Positions 6,621 through 14,910 of a stretch of 36,448 nucleotides of DNA are shown here, piece by piece. Each line of letters starts with the position of its first letter. Position 1 is the stretch's first letter. Source of the DNA: Defluviitaleaceae bacterium (GTDB lineage: Bacteria > Bacillota > Clostridia > Lachnospirales > WQUN01); assembly GCA_009786975.1 (NCBI GenBank), contig WRGX01000216.1, positions 1-36,448 on the forward strand, read 5' to 3'. The notes under the pieces were generated by a model that had not been told where the DNA came from, made no database searches, and saw nothing but the letters and a program-made list of their open reading frames with translations. Made by a program: the position numbers and the translations under genes.

Positions 6621-7115
6621 ATGCTTACACCGTCCTATTCGCAACTTATGGAGACAATCCAAGAGGGTGAAAAACTCGACAGCCGCGTCACAAGCCGCTA
6701 CACCGTTGTTCTTGCGGCGGCAAAGCGCGCGCGGCAAATAACCGATGGCGCGAATCCGCTAACCTACGCACCGACGGACCGCGCCGTTTCTATTGCCGTA
6801 AAAGAAATGAGCGAAGGCAAACTTCGCATAAAAATTCAGGACAGCCTCTTGGATGAAGACTACATCCGCCTGAAAAAAGACCCCTTCCGCTACCGCACAG
6901 CAGTCTCCAAGGACGATTTGCGCGAAGATTTGAAAGAGGACTACATGCCCATTTCGTACGATATGGACGCAGACGACGACCGCGGCGAAATTTTCCCGAC
7001 GGAGGAATCGGAAGAAACCGCGCCCGTCGCAAAAGACGTGGACGATTTGGATATATACGAAGATACAGGCGATGACGCGGACGATGATACCGATATTGCA
7101 GATGTTGCCGAGTAA
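6621..7115 (+). CDS. rpoZ: RNA polymerase omega subunit with long acidic tail
   Basis: The first 70 or so residues match omega: LTPSYSQLMETI, then SRYTVVLAAAKRARQI and KAVSIAVKEMSEGKL-like sequence. Omega helps assemble and stabilise RNA polymerase by holding the beta-prime tail. The protein is 164 residues, about twice the usual length. The rest is a very acidic Asp/Glu-rich tail (for example DDADDDTDIADVAE) of unknown role. GAAAGGAG lies 11 nt before the ATG. The 3' end overlaps the priA start. The genomic position between gmk and priA supports the call strongly. Confidence 0.88.
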   Translation: MLTPSYSQLMETIQEGEKLDSRVTSRYTVVLAAAKRARQITDGANPLTYAPTDRAVSIAVKEMSEGKLRIKIQDSLLDEDYIRLKKDPFRYRTAVSKDDLREDLKEDYMPISYDMDADDDRGEIFPTEESEETAPVAKDVDDLDIYEDTGDDADDDTDIADVAE

Positions 7116-9384
7116 TTTTGCACTTATTTGCGTTGATATTTTGCACGGCGATGTTGACCGTTTATTTTTTTACAAAATTCCGGCGGGGCTTGAAATTTCC
7201 GTCGGTCAACGCGTGCGCGTGCCGTTTGGGTTGGGCGATTCGATTAAAATCGGCTATGTAATGGAAGTTACACAAACGCCGACGGATGATATCGCGCCGG
7301 AAAAAGTCAAAGAAATACACAGTCGGCTCGACGATTTTCCCGTTCTTACGCTGGAAACAATCGAGCTTGCGTTTTGGATGCAAAAAAAATATTACACAAC
7401 GCTTGCGGCGTGTGTACGCGCGATTGTTCCCGGCTCGAAAAGCGACGGGAAATTTCCTGTCGCGCGGAAAAAGCCGAAATTTTCGGAAATTACGCCGGTC
7501 GACATCACTTTGACCGACGAGCAAGAACACGCCGTTTCGCAAATTCTTCAAGCCGTTTCGGTTTCGGCTTCGGCTTCGGTTCCGCCTGACGGAGAACGCG
7601 GGACTGCCGACACAGATTCACGCTGTTTGACCTTTTCCTCGTCTGAAAAAGTATCAGAGCGCGCTCGACGCGCTATTTTACTGCATGGAGTAACGGGCAG
7701 CGGAAAAACCGAAGTTTACTTACACGCAATCGAAAAAATTTTGGCCGAGGGGCGGCAGGCAATCGTTCTTGTTCCCGAAATCGCGCTTACGCCGCAAATG
7801 GTCGCGCTTTTTTCCGCGCGATTCGGCAGTGCCGTCGCCGTAACGCACAGCCGCCTCACCCAAGCCGAACGCTTTCAAATTTGGAAAATGGCACTATCCT
7901 CCGAAATTTCGCTTGTAATCGGGCCGCGTTCCGCCGTTTTCGCGCCGTTTCCGCGCCTCGGACTCATCGTTATCGACGAGGAACACGAACATACCTACCA
8001 TTCCGAAACCGCCCCAAAATACGACGCCCGCGAAGTCGCCTTAAAACGCGCGGAAATTTGCGACGCCGCCGTTGTTTTGGGTTCGGCCACGCCAAGTCTT
8101 GAAAGCTATTTTAAGGCGCGGGAAAAATTGATGATGTTGGTGCCACTAACCGCAAGGATTAATAAAACCTTGCCGGAAATCCATATCGTTGACATGCGAA
8201 ACGAGATGCGGCGGGGGAATGCGTCGATTTTTTCGCAAAGTTTTTCGGACGCGCTTGCGGAAACTTTGGCGGCGGGTCGGCAGGCGATTTTATTTTTGAA
8301 TCGGAGGGGGCATTCGTCGTTTGTTAGCTGTCGGTGGTGCGGGCATGTTATGGGGTGCGAAAGTTGCAGGGTTAATCATACATATCATGCGGACAAAGGG
8401 CGGCTTTTGTGCCATTATTGCGGCAAGGGGACGGCGATGCCCGCGCGGTGTCCGATTTGCGAGTCCGAGCATATAAAGAAGTATGGGACGGGGACGCAGA
8501 AGGTCGAGGCGGAAATCACCGAGCTTTTCCCCGACGTGAAAGTCCTGCGCATGGACATGGACACCACGCGCGGCAAGCATGGTCACGCGAAAATTTTGGA
8601 CGCGTTTCGCGCGGGCGAGGCGCAGATTTTAATCGGCACACAAATGGTCGCTAAGGGGCTGGATTTTCCGAACGTTACGCTCGTTGGCGTAATCGCGGCG
8701 GATATGTCGCTTCATACCGGCGATTTTCGCGCAGGAGAGCATACGTTTCAAATTTTAACGCAGGTGGCGGGACGCGCGGGACGGCGCGCCAAGCGCGAAA
8801 TGGACGCCACGGGCGCAGTGAGCGAAGCGAACGTTTCCCGCGCCGCCAAGGGCGCAGTGAGTTCCCGCGCTACCGAGGACTCATGTGTGCAGTCCGGGCA
8901 TTCTATCGAAGCCGGAAGTGAAGCCGGAAGCCATGAAAAAAGATACCAAGGAAAAGTCTTCATCCAAACTTTTAATCCCGAGCATTACGCAATCGCCCTC
9001 GCCGAAAAAGGCGATTACGAAAAATTTTTTGCACATGAAATCGCGTTGCGCGAGGCTATGATTTATCCGCCGTTTTCGCATGTTTTTTCGGTAATGCTTA
9101 CCGGGACGCAGGAGCGCGAGGTTGTCGCGGCGTTGCAAACGCTTGCCGCAATTATGGAATATGTTGCAAAGCGCGACGGGAAGGAACGTTTTGAATTAAT
9201 GGGGCTTTCACCCGCTTTTGTTTCGATGATAAAGAAACAATTCCGTTGGAAACTTCTTGTAAAATCGCGCGAGGAAGCCACGCTCGTCGCATTTGTGTTA
9301 TATTGTATAAAAAAATTAAAGCAGAGCAATCCGCTTAAAAATATGACTTTGCACCTCACACTTAACCCTATAATGATGGAATAA
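7102..9384 (+). CDS. priA: Primosomal protein N' (replication restart helicase PriA), with repeat-derived insert
   Basis: Superfamily 2 helicase that reloads the replisome at stalled forks. About 760 residues: N-terminal 3'-DNA-binding domain (DVDRLFFYKIP, RVRVPFG), Walker A GVTGSGKTE (196-204), Walker B DEEHEHTYHSE, eight zinc-binding cysteines (CRWC, CESC, CHYC, CPIC, about 410-455), and MVAKGLDFPNV plus QVAGRAGR of the C-terminal RecA-like lobe. ATG 7102 fits the family start and overlaps rpoZ by 14 nt. Residues 562-615, right after GRAGR, are a family A plus module M insert. Native sequence resumes at QGKVFIQTFNPEHY. A second low-complexity insert lies before Walker A (7557-7672). Neighbouring helicase motifs are intact, so function is likely kept. 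Confidence 0.95.
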   Translation: MLPSNFALICVDILHGDVDRLFFYKIPAGLEISVGQRVRVPFGLGDSIKIGYVMEVTQTPTDDIAPEKVKEIHSRLDDFPVLTLETIELAFWMQKKYYTTLAACVRAIVPGSKSDGKFPVARKKPKFSEITPVDITLTDEQEHAVSQILQAVSVSASASVPPDGERGTADTDSRCLTFSSSEKVSERARRAILLHGVTGSGKTEVYLHAIEKILAEGRQAIVLVPEIALTPQMVALFSARFGSAVAVTHSRLTQAERFQIWKMALSSEISLVIGPRSAVFAPFPRLGLIVIDEEHEHTYHSETAPKYDAREVALKRAEICDAAVVLGSATPSLESYFKAREKLMMLVPLTARINKTLPEIHIVDMRNEMRRGNASIFSQSFSDALAETLAAGRQAILFLNRRGHSSFVSCRWCGHVMGCESCRVNHTYHADKGRLLCHYCGKGTAMPARCPICESEHIKKYGTGTQKVEAEITELFPDVKVLRMDMDTTRGKHGHAKILDAFRAGEAQILIGTQMVAKGLDFPNVTLVGVIAADMSLHTGDFRAGEHTFQILTQVAGRAGRRAKREMDATGAVSEANVSRAAKGAVSSRATEDSCVQSGHSIEAGSEAGSHEKRYQGKVFIQTFNPEHYAIALAEKGDYEKFFAHEIALREAMIYPPFSHVFSVMLTGTQEREVVAALQTLAAIMEYVAKRDGKERFELMGLSPAFVSMIKKQFRWKLLVKSREEATLVAFVLYCIKKLKQSNPLKNMTLHLTLNPIMME
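7557..7672 (+). repeat. Low-complexity insert in priA with a possible decayed family A element
   Basis: About 38 extra residues separate LTDEQEHAVSQILQAVS from LLHGVTGSGKT. The DNA begins with TTCGGCTTCGGCTTCGG repeats and ends with GCGCGCTCGACGCGC, close to the family A hairpin GCGCGCTTGGCGCGC. The middle shares only short words with the consensus, such as GCCGACACA. Insert status is likely; assignment to family A is tentative. Confidence 0.45.
8784..8940 (-). repeat. Family A element with duplicated module M, inside priA
   Basis: On the plus strand the order is GCGCGCCAAGCGCG, GGACGCCACGG, module M (8811-8844), a shortened second M (8850-8871), GACTCATGTGTGCAGTCCGG, TCTATCGAAGCCGGAAG and a repeat of GAAGCCGGAAG. 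The insert is about 162 bp, a multiple of three, and is translated within PriA. The orientation places the T tract before the hairpin in the priA message, so it should not terminate. Confidence 0.85.
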
Positions 9385-9534
9385 AATAATTCACGCGAGA
9401 GACAGCGGGCGAATGTGTCCGTTGCGAAAATCGGTAATCGTGTGACGAAAAAATGGAGTAAAATAATTCACGCGGAAGACAGCGGGCGAACGTGCCTGTT
9501 GCGAAAATCGGTAATCGTGTGACGAAAAAATGGA
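9376..9534 (+). repeat. 77-bp direct duplication between priA and def
   Basis: Two copies (9376-9452 and 9453-9529) differ at only a few bases, and the first bases of a third (ATGGA) follow. Each copy runs from ATGGA(A/G)TAAAATAATTCA through CAGCGGGCGAA to ATCGGTAATCGTGTGACG. The first copy includes the priA stop. The unit end ATGGAGTGA supplies the def ribosome-binding site. Confidence 0.9.
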
Positions 9535-9543
9535 GTGACATTG

Positions 9544-10095
9544 ATGGCCCTCAGGACGGTTCGCAGGGAAGGCGACGAGATTTTAAAAAAGAAATGCAAG
9601 CCGGTAAAAGACATAAACCCGGCAATTATTCAACTTTTGGACGACATGAAGCAAACGATTCGCGAGCTTGACGCCGTTGGCGTTGCCGCACCGCAAATCG
9701 GGATGCTTAAGCGTGTCGTTGTTGTTGAATTCGAGGATGAATTATACGAAATGATAAATCCGGAAATAATTGAGTCGGAGGGCGACCAAAAATGTAACGA
9801 AGCGTGCTTGTCGGTTCCGGGGCGTTGTGGCGACGTTGTGCGGCCGTTTAACGCCAAAATTAAGGCGACGAATCGCGAGGGCGCGGAATATATAATCGAA
9901 GCCGACGATTTTTTATCCTCGATAATGTGCCACGAACTTGACCACCTCGACGGCGTGCTTTTTATTGACAAAGCGACGAATATTCAAATGATTAACGAGG
10001 AGCAAATGCGGGCGCGGAAACGCGCGCGGAAGAAGCGAATACAGGAGCGAAAATTGAAGCGGCAGGGGGTTTACGCAGGAGGACGGCGGCGGTGA
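9544..10095 (+). CDS. def: Peptide deformylase
   Basis: Removes the formyl group from N-terminal methionine of new proteins using a metal ion. About 183 residues. The three family motifs are GVAAPQIG, EACLSVPG (Ala for the usual Gly, next to the metal-ligand Cys) and HELDHLDGVLF (two His ligands and the catalytic Glu). The C-terminus is strongly basic (RKRARKKRIQERKLKRQG), which could contact the ribosome. The ATG at 9544 follows TGGAGTGA at good spacing. The stop overlaps the fmt start by GTGA, so def and fmt are translationally coupled, as is usual for this functional pair. Confidence 0.95.
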   Translation: MALRTVRREGDEILKKKCKPVKDINPAIIQLLDDMKQTIRELDAVGVAAPQIGMLKRVVVVEFEDELYEMINPEIIESEGDQKCNEACLSVPGRCGDVVRPFNAKIKATNREGAEYIIEADDFLSSIMCHELDHLDGVLFIDKATNIQMINEEQMRARKRARKKRIQERKLKRQGVYAGGRRR

Positions 10096-11057
10096 AAATT
10101 ATTTTTATGGGGACGCCGACATTTGCGGCGGAGTCGCTTGACGCGATTTTGAAATCGTCGCACGAAGTTGTCGCGGTTTGCACGCAACCCGACAGACCCG
10201 CAGGGCGCGGGCATAAACTTACGGCAAGCCCGGTGAAGGAGCTTGCGGCGGCGCATGGTTTGCCGATTTTTCAGCCGGAAACCCTGCGATTTTCCGACGA
10301 GAACGCGAAAAAAGTCCGCGAGGAACTCGAGGAGTTCGGCGCGGATATTTTTGTTGTCGCGGCGTATGGCTTACTGCTTCCGAAGGGCGTCTTGACTATG
10401 CCGCCGCTGGGTTGCGTGAATGTTCACGCCTCATTGCTCCCAAAATATCGCGGTGCGTCGCCGATTCACGCGGCGATTTTAAACGGCGACGCGGCGACGG
10501 GGATTACCATAATCCACATGGACGCGGGGCTTGATACCGGTGATATGATTTTGCAAAAACGGCTTGAAATCGGGGCGGACGAGCGGTTTGCGGAACTGCA
10601 TGACCGCATGGCTGTTTTGGGCGCGGAGGCGATTTGCGAGGCGTTGGCGCAGCTTGAAAACGGAACGGCGGCACGGGTTGTGCAGGACAACGCGCTCGCA
10701 AGCCACGCGCCGAAACTGCAAAAATCTGACGGACGGATTGATTGGTCGGATTCAAGCGAGAAAATTTTTAATCAGGTGCGCGCGCTTGCGTGTTTTACGC
10801 AACGGGACGGGCAGGTCATTAAAATTTGGGATGTTGAAAAATCGACCGATGACAGTTTTCGGGAGCAGTTTCCCGGCGTATCAAAAAAATTTTCTCCCGG
10901 AGAAATTATTTCAGCAGAAAAAGGCCTGCTCGTTAAAACCGGCGACGGTGCGATTCGCATAACCGAGCTTCAAGCCGTTGGCAAAAAAAGAATGCCTGCG
11001 TCGGATTTTTTGCGCGGGCAGAGGGTTGGTGTGTCGGACAGGTTTAGATGGGTTTGA
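10092..11057 (+). CDS. fmt: Methionyl-tRNA formyltransferase, with short repeat remnant
   Basis: Transfers a formyl group from 10-formyl-THF to initiator Met-tRNA. About 321 residues. Visible motifs are the N-terminal FMGTPTFAAESL, AYGLLLP, NVHASLLPKYRGASPI (catalytic HxSLLP region), DTGDMI and the C-terminal tRNA-binding domain ending TELQAVGKKRMPASDFLRG. GTG start with AGGAGG 9 nt upstream. Residues about 257-263 (REQFPGV) come from 20 bases identical to the end of family A, between IKIWDVEK and SPGEIIS. This loop varies in the family. It is the last gene of the operon; rsmB and others that often follow fmt are absent. Confidence 0.95.
   Translation: MKIIFMGTPTFAAESLDAILKSSHEVVAVCTQPDRPAGRGHKLTASPVKELAAAHGLPIFQPETLRFSDENAKKVREELEEFGADIFVVAAYGLLLPKGVLTMPPLGCVNVHASLLPKYRGASPIHAAILNGDAATGITIIHMDAGLDTGDMILQKRLEIGADERFAELHDRMAVLGAEAICEALAQLENGTAARVVQDNALASHAPKLQKSDGRIDWSDSSEKIFNQVRALACFTQRDGQVIKIWDVEKSTDDSFREQFPGVSKKFSPGEIISAEKGLLVKTGDGAIRITELQAVGKKRMPASDFLRGQRVGVSDRFRWV
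10861..10888 (-). repeat. Family A remnant inside fmt
   Basis: GGGAGCAGTTTCCCGGCGTA (10861-10880) matches the end of the family A consensus exactly and is followed by TCAAAAAAA. It is in frame and in the same gene-relative orientation as the other intragenic copies. Confidence 0.75.
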
Positions 11058-11130
11058 TATACAAAAATCAAACAGAAATAAAGGAAATGCTGGTAAGTGA
11101 AAGACAGGCATCAGTACGCACAGTCTAGGG

Positions 11131-11247
11131 CAAGTGACGCACTGCACCGGGTACACATGTCGGTGGCGACGCGTTCCCGCGAAGCCGGAAGAAGTTTACT
11201 CGCCCATAAAAATCGAGTCGGCGAGTGTCACTCGCCGACTCGATTTT
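11131..11247 (-). repeat. Decayed family A element joined to family B palindrome, copy 2
   Basis: CACCGGGTACACATGTCGG, GACGCGTTCCCGCGAAGCCGG and GTTTACTCGCCCATAAAAA follow the family A order with substitutions. The initial hairpin (CAAGTGACGCACTG) is largely lost. The family B palindrome GAGTCGGCGAGTG/CACTCGCCGACTC lies at 11215-11241 within AAAATC...GATTTT and may end fmt transcripts. I see nothing between 11058 and 11130. Confidence 0.75.
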
Positions 11248-11269
11248 GAAAAAAAATTTTTTTAAAAAA

Positions 11270-11353
11270 GCGCGCCAAGCGCGCATTGGGCACCGGGGGC
11301 ATATGTCGCGGGCGACGCATTCCCTCGAAGCCGGGAGCAATTTCCTTGCCCAT
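11270..11353 (-). repeat. Family A element downstream of the PBP gene
   Basis: GCGCGCCAAGCGCGC, TTGGGCACCGGGGG, CATATGTCG, GCGACGCATTCCCTCGAAGC, CGGGAGCAATTTCC. On the minus strand the hairpin is followed by six T, so it reads as a terminator behind the PBP gene. Confidence 0.88.
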
Positions 11354-11380
11354 AAAAAAAACGCGCATACGCGCGTTTTT
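11354..11380 (-). terminator. Intrinsic terminator of the PBP gene
   Basis: ACGCGC/GCGCGT stem around a 4-nt loop, followed on the minus strand by eight T. It lies about 20 nt after the stop codon at 11395. Confidence 0.8.
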
Positions 11381-11394
11381 ACAGTTTTCAAAAA

Positions 11395-14300
11395 TCAATC
11401 CAACCCCGGAATCGGTACGGTATGAACAAACGGCGACGGTGTGTCGTCGGCTCCGGACGCTTCGCCGCCGGGGGTGCCGAGACCTTGCCACGGCGGAAGC
11501 GTCGGTATCGGCGCGGGGGTTGGTGTAGGCAGAAGGGGCGTAAAGGGTTCAATGAACGGGCCGGGCGGGGGCGTTGTTTGGGGCGATGGGAATCCGTCGG
11601 GGATACCCGGAATTTCGACATTGTGTACGACGTTTCCGTCGGGGGAAGTTGGCGCGCCCGCGCCCGGGCCCTGAACAAACATGCCAAGCTCGGGGTCAAA
11701 AATCATCGGATTCTGCCATAAATCGCCCACATTTACCCCGCCGCAATTACACACTATTCCCCGCAAAACATCGCCGGGGAAGTGCATGTGGCGGTCGCGA
11801 ATCGTTCCCTCGAGATGGTCAACAGACCACGGGCGAACAAGCCCGACGCGCGTTACGACTGTCCCGTAGGGGTATTCGCGGTTGCATCCCGGGCCGGCAA
11901 GTCGTCCGTGAACACTGCAATATGTGTGGCGTTGATGCACGTTGCAGGTTTGCGAGGGGACCATGCCGGGGGCGAAAATTTCGTTGCGCACGCGGTCGCC
12001 GCGCGGGTCGATGCGGCAAAGCTCGCTCGGCAAATGCCCGGAGTCGAGGCAAACCGCCGCGGAAACTATGCCCGGCGGGCGCGTAAACATAGCCGGCGAC
12101 AAGTCCATATGAATCTCTTCCATTATTGTGCGCCATAACGGCGTGTGGAACTGGTTTGTTCCGCGAGCCATGGGCTGATTATTATCGTTGCCGAGCCAAA
12201 TTGCCGCCGTAAAATACGGCGTGTAACCCGTGAAACCGAGGTCGGCGTTGTTTTGCGATGTTCCGGTTTTTCCCGCAAGCCCCATTTGCCCGCGAAGCCC
12301 CGACGCCGCCGTCCAGTTTGCGCGCCCGCCTGTCGCGCCTGCCCGCGTCATGGTGTCCTGCATTGTGCTGGTCAAAAGATATGCCGTTGTGTCGCGCAAA
12401 ACGCGTTGGGGATTATGATAATTTTCAAGCAAAATATTGCCCTCGTGGTCAAGCACCGTTGTGTAAAGCACGGGGCGGTTGAATTCGCCGCCGTTCGCAA
12501 TTGTCGCATACGCGCCCGCGAGTTCGATTAAATACATACCCCGCGTCATTCCGCCCAAAACAATCGCGGCCCCGTCGTGCGGATGAAGCGTCGAAACGCC
12601 CATAAGCTCAAGGTAGCGTATCATTGTCGTGACGCCCGCAGGGCCGGGAACAACCGTCGGGTCTGCCCCCGCGCGCGCGGAAACAACGTTGCCGGACGCA
12701 TAAATCGCATTTCGCGCCGTTGTCAGCCCGCGGAAAACCCTGCCGCCGTCCCAGTGATTTCGCGGTTGCCAGCCCCGCCCGCCCGGATTCGGCAGGTAGA
12801 ACGGGATATCATCAATGACCGTCGAGGGTTGCATCATGCCAAGCTCAAAAAGCGGCGCGAACGGCACAAGCGGCTTCATTTGACTGCCGGGGGAGCGCGT
12901 CGACTGGGTTGCGCGGTTAAGTGCGCGGTTGCCCAGCGACTCACCGCGAACGCCTCGAATCGCAACAACGTGTCCGGTGTGGTGGTCGATTAAAACGAAC
13001 GCGCCTTGGGGTTGCGGCACTTTAAACAGGCGGTATTCTACGATTTCGTCGGCGTGTGTGAGATGCTGCTCGTGCAAACGTTCGATAAACGCATCGACTT
13101 CCTCCAAGTTTGCAACGGAATGCGGCGGAAAATCCTCTCTGCGCCGCAGTTGCGTAATCGTATTGTAAACCGTCATCGAATATCGCACTTCAATCGAAAA
13201 GCCTACGTTCGGCCAAAGCGATTCGTCCAAAAAGGCGCGGTCAACAATTTCCTGAAGGTGCATATCCTGCACGGAATTTATCGTTATCCCGGTTTCGAAA
13301 ATTCTGCGGTCTGCCTCCGCCCCGGTGATTCCGAGCCGTTCAATCATGTCAACGCGAACCTGCGCCAAAAGTGCGGAGGTGTAGCAGTCGAAACGCGCGA
13401 TTATATCGCGGATATCGCCTGCGGCGGTTCGATAAATCGTGTCGTAAACAAGACCAAGCATAATCGGCTCGCCGTCCTCGTCGTACATCGGCTCGAAGGT
13501 GTAGGGGTCGATGACCTGCCGCGCCGCGATGGCTTCTTCGTATTCCTCCGTCGTGATTAAGCCGTTGCGTTCGTACATATTATACAAAACGAGCTGCGCG
13601 CGCCGCCAGTTATCGTGGGGGCGGGTGTCGGGGGGGAAGCGCGAAGGATTTTGCGTAATCGCCGCGATTACGGCGGATTGCGCGATTGAAAGCTCGCTTA
13701 CATCGAGGCCGAAGTAAAACTGCGCCGCCGCCTGCACGCCGTAGTTCGACCGCCCCAAATTTATCATATTCAAATACGACTGCATGATAAAATATTTCGC
13801 TTCCATATGCGGGTCTTCGTAGCCGTACCGTTCAAACGCCTCCGTAAGCTCCCGTTCGAAGTTCACGGCAAGATGCTGTTCCTGTAGCTTTGTAATGATA
13901 TCGTTGTCGATTTCAAGCATGTTTTTAATTAACTGTTGCGTAATTGTGCTTGCGCCTTCGGTTTGGCGACCGGGCTGGGTCGCGACCCAAACGGCGCGGG
14001 CAATTCCGCGGGGGTCAATGCCATTGTGTTCGAAAAATCGTTCGTCTTCGATTGCGATAAAAGCGTAAATCAAATGGCGCGGCATCTCGTCGATACGCAC
14101 AAATTCGCGGTTCATGCCCCTGTGAAGCGTTTCGCGAACTTCCCCCGTTCTTGCGCAAACTATATGCGAGGAAAGTTCCATGCCGTCTTGTATGCTTCCG
14201 CCCGTCATATGGGGGTCAATCGCGCGAGGTGAAACAGGTCCGAGCGAGCTGAAATCAAGGTCCGGCGCGCCTTCAAGTATCCCGATGTAAACGCCGATTC

Positions 14301-14439
14301 CCGCGCCCGCGCCCGCAAACACAGCAATCATCAGCAGCGACAGCGCAACACGCAAAAAAAGCAAGCCGAATTTGTTCCGAACACGCATGGTATGCGGTTC
14401 GCGCTTGCGCTTTTTATTTCCCGGTTGTGAGTAGTCCAT
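11395..14439 (-). CDS. Class A penicillin-binding protein (PBP1A type)
   Basis: Bifunctional peptidoglycan synthase of about 1014 residues. A cytoplasmic basic start and one transmembrane helix (about 25-55) precede a glycosyltransferase domain (EDERFFEHNG with catalytic Glu near 131, EGASTITQQLIKN). The transpeptidase domain follows: SxxK as SQMK with Ser519 and Lys522, SGN in YASGNVVS, and KTG at about 724 in AGKTGTSQN. The tail after about 860 holds several Cys (CNVHQRHTYCSVHG, CNCGG) and then a Pro/Thr-rich stretch with PTPTPAPIPTLPP. ATG 14439 is chosen for AAGGAG upstream; an ATG 30 nt earlier lacks one. All catalytic motifs are intact, unlike the DacF-like protein at 3229. Confidence 0.95.
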   Translation of the reverse strand: MDYSQPGNKKRKREPHTMRVRNKFGLLFLRVALSLLMIAVFAGAGAGIGVYIGILEGAPDLDFSSLGPVSPRAIDPHMTGGSIQDGMELSSHIVCARTGEVRETLHRGMNREFVRIDEMPRHLIYAFIAIEDERFFEHNGIDPRGIARAVWVATQPGRQTEGASTITQQLIKNMLEIDNDIITKLQEQHLAVNFERELTEAFERYGYEDPHMEAKYFIMQSYLNMINLGRSNYGVQAAAQFYFGLDVSELSIAQSAVIAAITQNPSRFPPDTRPHDNWRRAQLVLYNMYERNGLITTEEYEEAIAARQVIDPYTFEPMYDEDGEPIMLGLVYDTIYRTAAGDIRDIIARFDCYTSALLAQVRVDMIERLGITGAEADRRIFETGITINSVQDMHLQEIVDRAFLDESLWPNVGFSIEVRYSMTVYNTITQLRRREDFPPHSVANLEEVDAFIERLHEQHLTHADEIVEYRLFKVPQPQGAFVLIDHHTGHVVAIRGVRGESLGNRALNRATQSTRSPGSQMKPLVPFAPLFELGMMQPSTVIDDIPFYLPNPGGRGWQPRNHWDGGRVFRGLTTARNAIYASGNVVSARAGADPTVVPGPAGVTTMIRYLELMGVSTLHPHDGAAIVLGGMTRGMYLIELAGAYATIANGGEFNRPVLYTTVLDHEGNILLENYHNPQRVLRDTTAYLLTSTMQDTMTRAGATGGRANWTAASGLRGQMGLAGKTGTSQNNADLGFTGYTPYFTAAIWLGNDNNQPMARGTNQFHTPLWRTIMEEIHMDLSPAMFTRPPGIVSAAVCLDSGHLPSELCRIDPRGDRVRNEIFAPGMVPSQTCNVHQRHTYCSVHGRLAGPGCNREYPYGTVVTRVGLVRPWSVDHLEGTIRDRHMHFPGDVLRGIVCNCGGVNVGDLWQNPMIFDPELGMFVQGPGAGAPTSPDGNVVHNVEIPGIPDGFPSPQTTPPPGPFIEPFTPLLPTPTPAPIPTLPPWQGLGTPGGEASGADDTPSPFVHTVPIPGLD

Positions 14440-14487
14440 GAAATTTTTTCTCCTTGAATTGGCGAGCAATTGGTGAGCGTTAACAGA

Positions 14488-14516
14488 ATTTTAACATACT
14501 TTTTGGCAAACTACAA
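14488..14516 (-). promoter_or_regulatory. Predicted sigma-A promoter of the PBP gene
   Basis: TTGTAG (14511-14516) and TAAAAT (14488-14493) on the minus strand have a 17-nt spacer, about 50 nt before the ATG. Confidence 0.55.
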
Positions 14517-14579
14517 TACGGACGGATGGGGGGAATTCCACGCGGAATTCCACGCCAAAAAAAGGTGAATTGAAATTGT

Positions 14580-14762
14580 AAAAAATCGAGTCGGCGAGTG
14601 ACACTCGCCGACTCGATTTTTTTTGCGCAGTTTTATGGCAAAAAAAGCGCGCACTGCGCGCACCACGGGCGCAGTGCGCGAAGCGAACGTTTCCTGCGCC
14701 ACTGTAGACAAGTGCCGGAGGCGACACATTCCCTCGAAGCCGGGAACAGTTGCCCGGCGTAT
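14580..14762 (-). repeat. Composite repeat: family B copy 3, linker, family A with module M
   Basis: The family B palindrome lies at 14588-14614 with A and T tracts. The linker GCGCAGTTTTATGGCA follows and also joins B to A at 19205-19235. The A element (14647-14762) starts GCGCGCACTGCGCGC, then module M (GGGCGCAGTGCGCGAAGCGA), AAGTGCCGGAGGCGACACAT, CCCTCGAAGCCGGGAACAGT. On the minus strand the hairpin precedes a T tract, ending transcripts from the gene at 15024. Confidence 0.88.
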
Positions 14763-14801
14763 AAAAAAATGATGATGTTAGTGCCACTAACATCATCATT
14801 T
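14763..14801 (-). terminator. Perfect hairpin, terminator-like (family E)
   Basis: AAATGATGATGTTAGTG pairs with CACTAACATCATCATTT around one base. On the minus strand it runs into eight T. It probably terminates transcripts from the DUF6514-like gene. Confidence 0.75.
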
Positions 14802-14870
14802 CGCATGGGGTACACAAATCAAGGTGGGTGCATCGGGTTTCCAACCGCCACCACGAGGCATCTGCGCCCC

Positions 14871-14903
14871 TTGTTCGCCTTCATTCGCCTTCATTCGCCT
14901 TCA
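14871..14903 (+). repeat. 10-bp tandem repeat
   Basis: TTCGCCTTCA occurs three times in a row between the terminator and the 104-bp hairpin. No function is apparent. Confidence 0.7.
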
Positions 14904-14910
14904 ATGGTTC

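Noticed and set aside
11395-14439. Family A inserts in the PBP gene
   Set aside because: Both strands were read through and no element words such as CCGGCTTCGAGGGAA occur; the gene looks free of inserts.
14482-14762. Split transposon ends formed by families B and A
   Set aside because: No transposase, no target-site duplication and no consistent outer inverted repeats could be defined.
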